From assembly GCA_046732855.1 (NCBI GenBank), contig JBKPNX010000007.1, positions 1 through 64,000 on the forward strand: 64,000 nt of DNA, given 5' to 3'. Positions 1 through 12,132 of the stretch are shown in pieces. A program made the translations under genes and the position numbers. The DNA comes from JBKPNX01 sp046732855. Its GTDB lineage: Bacteria; Pseudomonadota; Alphaproteobacteria; Geminicoccales; Geminicoccaceae. The notes beneath the pieces are model-generated. The model saw nothing but the letters and a program-made list of their open reading frames with translations, made no database searches and had not been told where the DNA came from. Position 1 is the first letter of the stretch; each line of letters opens with the position of its first letter.

Positions 1-38
1 GCAGCGGAAGCGAATCGTGGTGCTTGACGTGGCGGATC

Positions 39-271
39 GCGCGAAAGCTGGGCGAGATCGAGGAACAGGCGCTGTTCGGGCGTTGGCGCTTTGCGCTGGC
101 AGGGGCAGGCCTTTGCAAAAGGCTTCCAACGTCGACCTCAGCGCCCGCGTCATTTAGTACAGGCGGGGCGGCCATGATGCGGTTCGCGCCAGCCTCGTAA
201 CGGTGCGCCTGCTGAGAAGTCACGTCGATCAGATCCGCGAGCTGCCGCTCGCTCAGACCCGCGGCGATGCG
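39..271 (-). pseudogene. Remnant of an XRE-family helix-turn-helix regulator
   Basis: Reading the minus strand from 271 gives an uninterrupted stretch that looks like the second half of a Cro/CI-type HTH: RIAAGLSERQLADLIDV, then QQAHRYEAGANRI, which is the usual recognition helix and exit of alphaproteobacterial XRE regulators. No start is available, because the upstream in-frame codons contain a TGA just before the HTH. The helical tail typical of these proteins (PEQRLFLDLAQLSRD) is present near 39-85 but in a different frame. The gene has therefore lost its N-terminus and carries at least one frameshift. It may extend beyond the left window edge. The HTH assignment is from motif likeness only. 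Confidence 0.6.
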
Positions 272-610
272 TAATCACGCAAGCGATATGCATGCCCATG
301 CCTTCACCCCGCAAACGTCCTGCGGCCGCCCACGGGTTTTCTCCTCAATCCGCGCAGTCACAAGCGGCGCTCCGGGGCCGCGTGCAGAGCGTGTTCGCTT
401 CGCATACTCAGATCAGGCACGCTCAGATCGGGAGCTTCTGAGGCGTAGCGTCAGAACCGCCAAAGAGTTCCGCCCGAGATCAGAGCGTGGTCGAGTTCGC
501 TGATCGGAGGTCCCGTCGACCTGGCCGTCCTCCGGGTCTGCTGTTGCTTGCGCCGACGACGAAGCAAGTCGGGCCCCGCGGTGGCCCTGGCTGATGACCC
601 GCCCGCCTGC
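272..610. other. Intergenic stretch without recognisable gene
   Basis: This sequence lies between the decayed HTH gene and the 3' end of argJ. Short open frames exist but none has a plausible ribosome binding site, codon pattern or recognisable product. I see no RNA gene or clear terminator here. Confidence 0.5.
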
Positions 611-1843
611 TCAGCTTCGGTAGCTGGCGTTGATCGCGATGTAGCCCTCAGTGAGGTCGCAAGTCCATACCGTCGCCGCGCCGCTGCAGCCCCCCACTTC
701 GACCGCGATCTCGATCTCGCGTCCCTTGAGATGCGCCGCGACCGGCGTTTCGTCCAAATCCGGCACCCGCGCGCCGTCACGCGCGACCGCATGGCCGCCG
801 AAGCTGATCGCGAGATGCGTCAGCTCCACCGGCTCGCCCGCCTTGCCGATCGCCATCGCGACCCGCCCCCAGTTGGCGTCTTCGCCGGCGATCGCGGTCT
901 TGACCAGGGGCGAATTGGCAATGGCCAAGCCGATGCGGCGAGCCGAGTTGTCATCGATCGCGCCACGCACCGTAATCGCGATCAGCTTCTTCGCGCCCTC
1001 GCCATCGCGCACCACCTGCTGGGCAAGCTCGCGCGCCACCTGCTCGAGCGCGGCGCGAAAGCCGTCGAGCATAGGATCGGCGGGACCCGTCGGGGCCGGG
1101 TGGCGGGCGCGACCGGTCGCGAACAGGAGTAGCGTGTCGGAGGTCGAAGTGTCGCTGTCGACCGTGATCGCATGGAACGAGCGATCGCACGCCGCCTCGA
1201 GCAGCGGCTGGAGCAGCGCGGCCGGCAGCGCGGCGTCGGTGAACAGGAAGGCAAGCATCGTCGCCATGTCGGGCTGGATCATGCCCGAGCCCTTGGCGAT
1301 GCCGGCGACGGTCACCTCGGTCGCACCGATGCGCGCGCGGGCGCAGGCGCCCTTGGGGAAGGTGTCGGTGGTGCAGATCGCCTCGGCGGCGGCGCGCCAG
1401 TTTGCGGTCCCGAGATCATCGTGCAGGCCGGGCAGCGCGGCCGTAATCCTGTCGACCGGAAGCGGTTCGCCGATCACGCCGGTGGATGCGACGAACACGT
1501 CCTCGGCCCCTGCATCGAGCAGGGCGGCCACCGCCTCCGCCTCTGCGCGCACCGCGGCGTCGCCCGCGGCACCGACCATCACGTTGGCGTTGCCGGCATT
1601 GACCACGAGCGCGCGCGCCTGGCCGCGCGGCAGCAGCGCGCGACACCACGTGACCGGGTGGCCGGGCACGCGCGAGCGGGTCAGCAGGCCGGCGACCATG
1701 GTCCCGCGGGCGAGCTCGACTAGCAGCAGGTCCGGCCGCCCGCGATAGCGCAGGCCGGCCGCGGCCACGGCGAGGCGAACCCCCGCGACCTCGGGCATCG
1801 CGGGAAATTGCTCGGGCGCAAGCGGCGAACGCGACGGCGGCAT
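611..1843 (-). CDS. argJ: Bifunctional glutamate N-acetyltransferase / amino-acid N-acetyltransferase
   Basis: ArgJ recycles the acetyl group from N-acetylornithine to glutamate in the cyclic arginine pathway, and in bifunctional forms also makes N-acetylglutamate from acetyl-CoA. The 410-residue product has the family length and signatures: VVNAGNANVMVG near residue 80, ASTGVIGEPLP near 118, and KGSGMIQPDMATML, where the Thr of MATML is the self-cleavage nucleophile that splits the precursor into alpha and beta chains. The C-terminus has the usual GGCSGAA and EGYIAINASYRS. It starts at ATG 1843, 33 bases after the peptidyl-prolyl isomerase gene, so the two probably share a transcript. Whether the second (acetyl-CoA) activity is present cannot be decided from sequence. 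Confidence 0.95.
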   Translation of the reverse strand: MPPSRSPLAPEQFPAMPEVAGVRLAVAAAGLRYRGRPDLLLVELARGTMVAGLLTRSRVPGHPVTWCRALLPRGQARALVVNAGNANVMVGAAGDAAVRAEAEAVAALLDAGAEDVFVASTGVIGEPLPVDRITAALPGLHDDLGTANWRAAAEAICTTDTFPKGACARARIGATEVTVAGIAKGSGMIQPDMATMLAFLFTDAALPAALLQPLLEAACDRSFHAITVDSDTSTSDTLLLFATGRARHPAPTGPADPMLDGFRAALEQVARELAQQVVRDGEGAKKLIAITVRGAIDDNSARRIGLAIANSPLVKTAIAGEDANWGRVAMAIGKAGEPVELTHLAISFGGHAVARDGARVPDLDETPVAAHLKGREIEIAVEVGGCSGAATVWTCDLTEGYIAINASYRS

Positions 1844-1876
1844 GGTGTTGGCGAGGATTGCGGACTGTGGCCCTGT

Positions 1877-2815
1877 CTATTCGGTCTTGGGCTGTCCCTG
1901 AGCTGCGCCCTGCTCCGGCTGGGCCTGCGGAGCCGCGCCCGGGGCAGCTTCGGCACCGCCCTGCGCCGGTTCGGGCGCGACCTGCATCGGCGAGCCGTCG
2001 AGGTTGAAGCGTTGGATGTCGGCGGCGCCGCGCAGATCGGCGACCAACGCGAGAACGATCTCGCGCGCGATCTCCTGGCGCAGGCGCGGCTGCGTCTCCT
2101 CGAACGTCGGCGTGCCCATCCGCCGTTCGACGACCTCGATCACATGCCAGCCGAACTGGGTCTGGACCGGCTTCTCGGTGCGCTGACCGGGCTGCAGCGC
2201 GAACGCCGCCTCGGTGAACTCGGGCACCATCTGCTCGCGCCGGAAGAAGCCGAGGTCACCGCCGTTCTGACGGGCCGAAGGGTCGACCGAGCGTTCGCCC
2301 GCCAGCGTGGCAAAATCGGCCCCGCCCGCCAGCTCGGCGATTACCTTCTTGGCCTCGTCCTCGCTGGCGACCAGGATATGGCGCGCGTGGACCTCCTCCT
2401 GGGTGAAGCCCTCGTCGTCCTTCACCTCCTCGTAGCGCGCCCGCAGCTTGTCCGCGGTCGTGCCTTCCTGGATTTTCTGCCGCACGAGAGCATCCCGCAG
2501 CACGCCGGCGCGCGCCTGTTCGAGCTCCGTCTGCACGCCGGGGTCCTGCGCCAGATCCGTTTGCTCGGCGGCTTGCGAGAGCAGGCGGAAGTCGATCGCC
2601 CGATCCAGAAGCATGCCGTAGATCTGGGGCAGCGGCACTTGGCGGTACTGTTCGGGCAAGGAGCGGGCCACCGCCTCGACCTCGCTGCGATGTACTTGCG
2701 TGCCGTCGACGATGGCTACGACCGGGTCTTCGGCGGGCGCCGTCTGCTGCGCGTGCGCCGGCAGGCTCAGCGCGAGCGCACCGAGGCTGAGCGCGGCCAC
2801 CGTCATCTTGAACAT
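1877..2815 (-). CDS. Periplasmic parvulin-type peptidyl-prolyl cis-trans isomerase
   Basis: The 312-residue protein begins with a signal peptide (hydrophobic run ending ALSLPAHA, probable cleavage before QQ) and so acts in the periplasm. Residues about 30-130 are a helical SurA_N-like chaperone segment. A PpiC/rotamase domain follows at about 135-235, with the typical HARHILV, GGDLGFF, MVPEFTEAAFAL and QFGWHVIEV motifs. The C-terminal tail is rich in Ala, Gln, Pro and Glu and looks disordered. Such proteins help outer-membrane and exported proteins fold. It is divergent from secA and directly upstream of argJ, an arrangement common in alphaproteobacteria. The second Met, four codons in, is an alternative start. 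Confidence 0.9.
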   Translation of the reverse strand: MFKMTVAALSLGALALSLPAHAQQTAPAEDPVVAIVDGTQVHRSEVEAVARSLPEQYRQVPLPQIYGMLLDRAIDFRLLSQAAEQTDLAQDPGVQTELEQARAGVLRDALVRQKIQEGTTADKLRARYEEVKDDEGFTQEEVHARHILVASEDEAKKVIAELAGGADFATLAGERSVDPSARQNGGDLGFFRREQMVPEFTEAAFALQPGQRTEKPVQTQFGWHVIEVVERRMGTPTFEETQPRLRQEIAREIVLALVADLRGAADIQRFNLDGSPMQVAPEPAQGGAEAAPGAAPQAQPEQGAAQGQPKTE

Positions 2816-2973
2816 CTTGCGGAGCTCCCGAGGTCATCCGAGGGCCGGCATAAAGCACAACGAGCCCGCCGCCACAAGCGTCGCGCCCGAGCGTTGGCGG
2901 CCGCAGGTCGCGTTGACACAAGCAGGCGTACTGCCTATCTGACTGAGCAGTTTCGCCCTTCCGACCCCGCCCC

Positions 2974-2979
2974 GGAGGA
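2974..2979 (+). promoter_or_regulatory. Ribosome binding site fixing the secA start
   Basis: GGAGGA lies 10 bases before ATG 2990. The reading frame is open for almost 400 further codons upstream, antisense to the isomerase gene, so this site together with the SecA-like N-terminus (MLGTVAKRLFG) is what fixes the true start. Confidence 0.8.
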
Positions 2980-2989
2980 ATCCTGCGCG

Positions 2990-5710
<2,721 letters not shown>

Positions 5711-5885
5711 GCGCTACGCTGGTTTGCGCGGCAGTCCGGGGCGGATGCTGGGCACGATCGGCGACCAGCACCAGTCAGGCGATATGACAAGGGACAGTGG
5801 GCGGCAGCGCTCGCCAAGCATCTGACCGATAGCGGCCGCGCCACCAAGTATGGCCTCGCCAGCCAACTAGCCGCATATTGCGCGT

Positions 5886-7298
5886 GTGATACGACGAAGG
5901 CGTTCTTCGGGCCGGCCGCGCGGCGGACCATGGCTTGCCGTCCTCGGCCTCGTCATCTTGTGCCTTGGATTCCTGCCTGGGCGTGCGAGCAGCGAGCCGG
6001 CTTCAGTCGCCTTGCTCGAGATCGACGGCGCGATCGGGCCGGCGACCGCGGACTACGTCGAGCGCGGCTTCGCCAAAGCGCTCGAGCGGGGCGCAGATCT
6101 GATCGTCCTGCGGATGGACACGCCAGGGGGTCTGGTCGACTCGATGCGCGTGATCATCAAGGAGATCCTCGCCTCGTCCGTGCCGGTGGTCGGCTACGTC
6201 GCGCCGGCCGGCGCGCACGCCGCCAGCGCCGGGACCTATATCCTCTATGCATGCCATGTCGCGGCGATGGCGCCCGGCACCAACCTGGGCGCGGCGACGC
6301 CGGTCCAGATCGGCGGCGGCTTTCCTCCCAGCCCCCGCCCGGAGCAGCCAGAAGACGGCAAGGAGCATGGCGACGGGGGTCATGCCGAGGATCAGGGCAA
6401 GCGGCCGCAGCCGACCGCAGGCATGGAGGACAAGATCATCAACGATGCGGTCGCGTACATCCGCAGTCTCGCGCAGCTGCGCGGTCGCAATGCCGAATGG
6501 GCCGAGCGGGCAGTGCGCGAAGCCGCCAGCCTGTCCGCGCCAGAGGCGCTGAAGCTGAACGTGATCGACCTGATCGCCGGCGATCTCGACGAGCTACTGC
6601 GGAAGGTCGATGGCCGGCAGATCGCGATCAACGGCGGCGAGCTGACGCTGGACACCTACCACCATACGATCGCGCGCCTCGAACCCGACTGGCGCACCGA
6701 ACTGCTCGGCATCATCACCAATCCCAACGTCGCTTACATCCTGATGCTGATCGGCATCTACGGCATCATTTTCGAGTTCTACACTCCGGGTATGATGCTG
6801 CCCGGCGTGATCGGAGCGATCAGCCTGCTGCTCGCGCTCTATGCCTTTCAGGTCCTGCCGGTCAACTATGCCGGTCTCGCGTTGATCGGCCTCGGCATCG
6901 CCATGATGACCGGCGAGATGCTGATGCCGAGCTTCGGCTCGCTGGGCATCGGCGGCATCATCGCCTTCGTGGTCGGCTCGGTCATGCTGATCGACATGCA
7001 AGCGCCGGGCTACGGCATCTCGTGGCAGCTGATCGGCGGTGTCGCGCTCGCCGCGGCATCGCTGCTGCTGCTGCTGATTACCATGGTGGCGCGCAGCCGT
7101 CGCCGGCCCGTAGCCACCGGGCGGGAGCAGATGGTCGGCAGCCGGGCGCGCGTGATCGAATGGCACGGTGGCGAGGGCCGCGTCCGAATTCACGGCGAGA
7201 TGTGGCACGCCCGCGGGCCCACTGGAATTCGGCCCGGCCAGGACGTCAGGGTGCTGGGGATCAAAGGCCTGACCCTCGACGTCGAGGCATACGGCTAG
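5886..7298 (+). CDS. NfeD-family membrane-bound ClpP-class serine protease
   Basis: The 470-residue protein starts at a GTG. It has a signal/anchor segment at about 15-35, then a ClpP-like periplasmic protease domain: RMDTPGGLVDSMR holds the oxyanion Gly pair, and the HAASAGTYI segment holds the nucleophilic Ser. A charged low-complexity insert sits around 140-180. Four to five membrane helices follow at about 270-400, and an OB-fold NfeD domain closes the protein (about 405-470). Long NfeD proteins are encoded next to SPFH/slipin proteins and are thought to cleave the slipin C-terminus. Here the slipin gene begins 12 bases downstream, so the pair is almost certainly one operon. Cleavage of this particular slipin is inferred from relatives. 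Confidence 0.9.
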   Translation: MIRRRRSSGRPRGGPWLAVLGLVILCLGFLPGRASSEPASVALLEIDGAIGPATADYVERGFAKALERGADLIVLRMDTPGGLVDSMRVIIKEILASSVPVVGYVAPAGAHAASAGTYILYACHVAAMAPGTNLGAATPVQIGGGFPPSPRPEQPEDGKEHGDGGHAEDQGKRPQPTAGMEDKIINDAVAYIRSLAQLRGRNAEWAERAVREAASLSAPEALKLNVIDLIAGDLDELLRKVDGRQIAINGGELTLDTYHHTIARLEPDWRTELLGIITNPNVAYILMLIGIYGIIFEFYTPGMMLPGVIGAISLLLALYAFQVLPVNYAGLALIGLGIAMMTGEMLMPSFGSLGIGGIIAFVVGSVMLIDMQAPGYGISWQLIGGVALAAASLLLLLITMVARSRRRPVATGREQMVGSRARVIEWHGGEGRVRIHGEMWHARGPTGIRPGQDVRVLGIKGLTLDVEAYG

Positions 7299-7310
7299 GG
7301 AGCTCTCGAG

Positions 7311-8090
7311 ATGGACGTTGACCTGAACAACGCGTTTTGGCTCGTACCCGCGGTTTTCGTCGCGTTGATCCTGTTCTCGGCGCTGCGCGTCCTGCGCGAG
7401 TACGAGCGGGCCGTGATTTTCCAGCTTGGACGTTTCTGGAAGGTCAAAGGCCCGGGCCTGATCCTGGTCATCCCCATGATCCAGCAGGCGGTCAAGGTGG
7501 ACCTGCGCATCCGCGTGCACGACATCCCGAGCCAGGACGTCATCTCGCGCGACAACGTGCTCGTGAAGGTCAACGCGGTGGTCTACTACCGGGTCATCGA
7601 CCCCAGGAACGCCATCATCCAGGTCGAGGATTTCAATGCCGCCACCAGCCAGCTGGCGCAGACCACGTTGCGCTCGGTGCTCGGCCAGCACGAGCTCGAC
7701 GAGATGCTGGCCGAGCGGGAGAAGCTTAACGCGGATCTGCAGCGTATTCTGGATGAGCAGACAGAGAGCTGGGGCATCAAGGTCAGCAACGTCGAGCTGA
7801 AACACGTCGACATCGACGAGAGCATGATCCGGGTGATCGCGCGGCAGGCCGAGGCGGAGCGCATCCGGCGGGCCAAGATCATCGAGGCCGAGGGCGAGCA
7901 GCAGGCCGCCCAGAAGCTGCTCGAGGCCGCAACCATCCTCGCGGCCCGTCCCCAGGCGATGCAGCTGCGCTATCTGACGACGCTGATGAACATCGCCAAC
8001 GAGCGCTCGTCGACCATCGTGTTCCCGTTCCCGACCGAGCTCGGGCAGCTGCTCGGCGGCCGCCAGCGTGCGGACGGCGGCTCGGAGTAG
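7311..8090 (+). CDS. Slipin (stomatin/prohibitin, SPFH-domain) membrane protein
   Basis: This 259-residue protein has one N-terminal membrane helix (residues about 8-26) followed by an SPFH domain: LREYERAVIFQLGRFW, GPGLILVIP, and VDLRIRVHDIPSQDVISRDNV are classic stomatin motifs. A coiled-coil region (about 180-225, rich in Glu, Ala and Gln) would mediate ring oligomerisation. Slipins organise membrane microdomains and act with the NfeD protease encoded immediately upstream. The C-terminus is short and polar, as expected for a p-stomatin partner of a long NfeD. Confidence 0.93.
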   Translation: MDVDLNNAFWLVPAVFVALILFSALRVLREYERAVIFQLGRFWKVKGPGLILVIPMIQQAVKVDLRIRVHDIPSQDVISRDNVLVKVNAVVYYRVIDPRNAIIQVEDFNAATSQLAQTTLRSVLGQHELDEMLAEREKLNADLQRILDEQTESWGIKVSNVELKHVDIDESMIRVIARQAEAERIRRAKIIEAEGEQQAAQKLLEAATILAARPQAMQLRYLTTLMNIANERSSTIVFPFPTELGQLLGGRQRADGGSE

Positions 8091-8133
8091 ATACCCGCGT
8101 CAGGGGGCGCCAGCGTCTGAACGCGAGCAACCT

Positions 8134-8158
8134 GGAACGATTTTCGCCAACTTCCGTT
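8134..8158 (+). promoter_or_regulatory. EcfG/RpoE2-type general-stress promoter
   Basis: GGAAC at 8134-8138 and CGTT at 8155-8158 are separated by exactly 16 bases, matching the consensus recognised by the alphaproteobacterial general stress sigma factor. The site is 72 bases before the start codon at 8231, and the gap after the slipin gene lets this be an independent promoter. Confidence 0.75.
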
Positions 8159-8230
8159 AGTGCGGTGCAGCACGAGCCGCGAGCTCGCGATTTCGCCCGC
8201 TGCGCTCAATGACCCAGGGGAGTGACCATC

Positions 8231-9136
8231 ATGGCCGAGACGATTCGCGCCGGAGCATACCCCGCCGAGACTACTCCGGTTACAGTCTCCGCGGCCGCGC
8301 TCCGTCGGATCTCGTGGGGCGCCGTTCTTGCGGGCGCCGTCATCGTGATCGCGGTCCATCTCTCGCTTAGCCTGCTCGGCCTCGGCATCGGACTGTCGAC
8401 CGTGGACCCCGCAGCCGGAGACACGCCGGAAGCTACGAGCTTCGGGCTGGGCGCTGGCATCTGGTGGGTGGTCAGCAACCTGATCGCCCTGGTCATCGGC
8501 GGCTACGTCGCGGCACGCCTGTCCGGCATGCCCCTGCGTGGCGACGGCATCATTCACGGCGTGCTGACCTGGGCGGTGACCTTGCTGATCACGATTTACC
8601 TGCTGACTACGGGCGTCGGCACCCTCGTCGGCGGTGCGTTCAACATCGTCGGCAACGCCGTTTCGACCCTCGGCCAAGGTGTCGCGCAAGCGGCTCCCCG
8701 AGCGCTCGAGGCTGCGGGCGTCTCCCCGGAGCAGATCCAGCAGCAGGCCGACGAACTGCTGCGTCCCGAGCAGCCCGGGCAGCTGAACCCGGACCAGGCC
8801 CGCAGCGAGCTGACCGATGCGCTTCGGCAGATGGTCACCGGCAGCGAGCAGGACGCGGCCCAGGCGCGGCAGCGCGCTACGGAGCTGATCGCGCAGCGCG
8901 CAGGCATTACCCCGGAGCAGGCCAATCAGCGAATCGAGCAGATGACCACCGAGTTCAAACGCCGCGCCGACGAGGCGAAAGCTCAGGCGACCCAAGCGGC
9001 AGATGCGACCGCGAAGGCGGCATCCTCGGCGTCCATCTGGGCCTTCGTCGCGTTCGTTCTGGGCGCGGCCGCCGGCGCGTTGGGCGGCGCCATGGGTACG
9101 CGCAACCGATACGAGCCCACCGCCGCCGCTTACTGA
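8231..9136 (+). CDS. Conserved membrane protein of unknown function ('PhnA-like')
   Basis: The 301-residue product has an N-terminal domain with three to four membrane helices (about 25-55, 75-95, 110-145) rich in small residues. A long Gln/Ala/Glu-rich helical segment (about 150-260) probably lies outside the bilayer, and a last helix with a glycine-zipper look (AFVLGAAAGALGGAMG) sits at about 270-290. ATG 8231 is preferred over the in-frame GTG at 8222 because AGGGGAG sits eight bases before it. Relatives in alphaproteobacteria are often labelled PhnA-like without functional support. The stress-type promoter upstream suggests a role in envelope stress tolerance, which is inference. Confidence 0.7.
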   Translation: MAETIRAGAYPAETTPVTVSAAALRRISWGAVLAGAVIVIAVHLSLSLLGLGIGLSTVDPAAGDTPEATSFGLGAGIWWVVSNLIALVIGGYVAARLSGMPLRGDGIIHGVLTWAVTLLITIYLLTTGVGTLVGGAFNIVGNAVSTLGQGVAQAAPRALEAAGVSPEQIQQQADELLRPEQPGQLNPDQARSELTDALRQMVTGSEQDAAQARQRATELIAQRAGITPEQANQRIEQMTTEFKRRADEAKAQATQAADATAKAASSASIWAFVAFVLGAAAGALGGAMGTRNRYEPTAAAY

Positions 9137-9145
9137 TGCCACTGT

Positions 9146-9172
9146 CTCCGCCGTCCTCGACGGGCGGCGGAG
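9146..9172. terminator. Probable bidirectional terminator hairpin
   Basis: CTCCGCCG (9146-9153) and CGGCGGAG (9165-9172) form a perfect 8-bp stem around an 11-base loop that can pair further. It sits in the 46-base gap between two convergent genes. There is no T-run, so termination on this hairpin alone is uncertain. Confidence 0.45.
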
Positions 9173-9182
9173 GCATCGGCGC

Positions 9183-10130
<948 letters not shown>

Positions 10131-10155
10131 GGACGTGGCGTCTCCGGTCGCGGCC

Positions 10156-11139
10156 TCAACCGCGCTTCGCTGCGATCTGCTCGGCCTTGGCGACCAGCGC
10201 CTCGGCCTGGCGGATCGAGGCGATGTCGATCAGCCGCCCGTCAAGGCTGACCGCGCCCTTGCCTTCCGCGCGCGCCTGCGCCATGGCATCCAGGATGCGC
10301 CTGGCTTTGTCCACCTCGGCCGCGGGCGGGCTCATCACCTCGTTGGCCAGCCCGATCTGGCTCGGATGGATCGCCCACTTGCCCTCGCAGCCGAGCGTCG
10401 CCGCCCGCCGCGCCGCCGCGCGATAGCCGTCGGCATCCGAAAAATCGCCGAAAGGCCCGTCGATCGGGCGCAGCCCGTGGGCGCGCGCCGCAACTACCAT
10501 GCGCGCGAGCGCGTAGTGCCACATGTCGCCCCAATGCACCGCGCGCTCAGCGCCCTCGATCGGATCGGTCAGCACCACGTAGCCGGGATTGGGCCCGCCG
10601 ATATTGGTGGTGCGGGCGCGGGTCGAAGCGGCGTAGTCAGCCACCCCGAAATGCAGCGCCTCGTTGCGCGCGCTCGCTCCGGCGATCGCGTCGACGTTGG
10701 CCATGCCAAGCGCGGTCTCGATGATCAGCGAGAAGCCGAGACGCTTCTGCCGACCCATCGCCTGCTCGCACTGGGTCACCAGCATGTCCAGAGCGTAGAC
10801 ATCCGCGGCCGTGCCGACCTTCGGAATCATGATCATGTCGAGCCGCTCGCTACCCTGCTCGATCACGTCGACCACGTCGCGGTACATGTACGAGGTGTCG
10901 AGGCCATTGATGCGCACGGCCAGCGTCTTGTCGCCCCAGTCGATCTCGTGCAGGGCCTGGACGATGTTCTTGCGCGCCTGAGTCTTCTGATCCGGCGCCA
11001 CGGCGTCCTCGAGATCGAGAAACACCACGTCCGCGGCCGAGCGGGCCGCCTTCTCGAAAAACTGCGGCGAGCTGCCCGGCACCGCCAGCTCGGAGCGATG
11101 CAGCCGCGGCCGGGCCTGTTGAACGATGGTGAAGCTCAC
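10156..11139 (-). CDS. mcl1: L-malyl-CoA / beta-methylmalyl-CoA lyase
   Basis: This 327-residue HpcH/HpaI-citrate lyase family protein closely resembles the Rhodobacter Mcl1 enzyme. Shared features are FLDLEDAVAPD (metal-binding Asp/Glu), SVRINGLD-like AVRINGLDTSYMYRDVV, IMIPKVG, a Glu in LIIETALGM, GVADYAAS, and the diagnostic DGPFGDFSD and GKWAIHPSQI motifs. Mcl1 cleaves malyl-CoA to acetyl-CoA and glyoxylate and methylmalyl-CoA to propionyl-CoA and glyoxylate. This places it in the ethylmalonyl-CoA route for growth on C2 compounds. It starts with GTG, overlapping the xerD stop by four bases. The lyase role is secure; its use in an ethylmalonyl-CoA pathway needs ccr, ecm and mch, which are not here. 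Confidence 0.85.
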   Translation of the reverse strand: MSFTIVQQARPRLHRSELAVPGSSPQFFEKAARSAADVVFLDLEDAVAPDQKTQARKNIVQALHEIDWGDKTLAVRINGLDTSYMYRDVVDVIEQGSERLDMIMIPKVGTAADVYALDMLVTQCEQAMGRQKRLGFSLIIETALGMANVDAIAGASARNEALHFGVADYAASTRARTTNIGGPNPGYVVLTDPIEGAERAVHWGDMWHYALARMVVAARAHGLRPIDGPFGDFSDADGYRAAARRAATLGCEGKWAIHPSQIGLANEVMSPPAAEVDKARRILDAMAQARAEGKGAVSLDGRLIDIASIRQAEALVAKAEQIAAKRG

Positions 11140-12119
11140 GACAACTCTTCCTCGGGCGGTCCGCCCGTTAGCTGGGAATTCTTCGCGCGGATGGCACGTG
11201 CTGCGCGCTTCGGCACGCCACGTGCCAGCGGGTGATGGGCGCGCACGGCGGCGGCCAACCGTTGCCCCTGAACATGGGTGTAGATCTCGGTGGTCGCAAT
11301 ATCGGCATGGCCGAGCATCAGCTGCACCGCGCGCAGGTCGGCGCCCCCGGCGAGCAGATGGCTGGCAAAGGCATGGCGCAGGACGTGGGGGGAAATGCGG
11401 GCGGGGTCGAGCCCGGCCTCGGGCGCCAACTCGCGGAGCAGCTGCGCGAGCCGCTGTCGGGTGAGATGGCCCTGGCGGGCGCGCGAGGGGAACAGGAAGG
11501 GGCTGCCGCGACCGGTCCGCACGAAGGCGGTCCGGACCTCGAGATAGGCTCGCAGCGCCTGGCCTGCAGCCCGGCCCACAGGCACGAGACGCTCCTTGCC
11601 GCCTTTGCCCCTGACCACCAGGAAGCGACGGTCAGCCGCGAGCGCGGACAGCGGCAGCGCCACCAGCTCCGATGCGCGCAGCCCACTGGCGTAGAGCAGC
11701 TCGAGTATGGCGACGAGGCGCAGGCCGGGTGCGTGCGACCTGTGCCGCGCGGCCGCGATCAGCGCCTCGATCTCGGCTTGGTCGAGCAGCCTCGGCAAGG
11801 GTCGCTGGCGGCGCGGACCATCGACCGTCTGCGTCGGGTCCTCCGGCCGGCCCCCTTCGAGGTACACGAACCGATGGAGCTGACGGATCGCGGACAGGCG
11901 GCGCGCCACCGACGAGCCCGCCATGCCGCGCTGCGACAGCTCGGTCAGATATGAGCGGACCGCCCCGGCATCGGCCATCTCAATGCCGAGGCCGCGCGTT
12001 TTGAGGAAACGTTCATAGTCGTCGAGGTCGCGGCGGTAGGCATCGAGCGTGTGTCGGCTCGCGCCGCGCTCGACCGCCATCATCTCCAGGAAGGTTTCGC
12101 TCCAGGGCCCGCTGGGCAT
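11136..12119 (-). CDS. xerD: Site-specific tyrosine recombinase XerD
   Basis: XerD acts with XerC and FtsK at dif to resolve chromosome dimers. The 327-residue protein has an N-terminal SAM-like core-binding domain (about 8-90) and a catalytic domain with all six expected residues: R148 (SGLRASE), K172 (GKGGKER), H245 and R248 (HVLRHAF), H271 (LGHADIATTEIY) and the nucleophile Y280. Length is slightly above the usual 300 because of a 25-residue tail. The aroK-proximal location is where Rhodospirillales carry xerD, which favours the housekeeping enzyme over a phage integrase, although XerC cannot be fully excluded. Confidence 0.88.
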   Translation of the reverse strand: MPSGPWSETFLEMMAVERGASRHTLDAYRRDLDDYERFLKTRGLGIEMADAGAVRSYLTELSQRGMAGSSVARRLSAIRQLHRFVYLEGGRPEDPTQTVDGPRRQRPLPRLLDQAEIEALIAAARHRSHAPGLRLVAILELLYASGLRASELVALPLSALAADRRFLVVRGKGGKERLVPVGRAAGQALRAYLEVRTAFVRTGRGSPFLFPSRARQGHLTRQRLAQLLRELAPEAGLDPARISPHVLRHAFASHLLAGGADLRAVQLMLGHADIATTEIYTHVQGQRLAAAVRAHHPLARGVPKRAARAIRAKNSQLTGGPPEEELS

Positions 12120-12132
12120 GGCACCGGCCGCC

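Noticed and set aside
1808..2989. N-terminal extension of secA by almost 400 codons
   Set aside because: It is antisense to the isomerase gene and absent from SecA proteins; a ribosome binding site and the family N-terminus fix the start at 2990.
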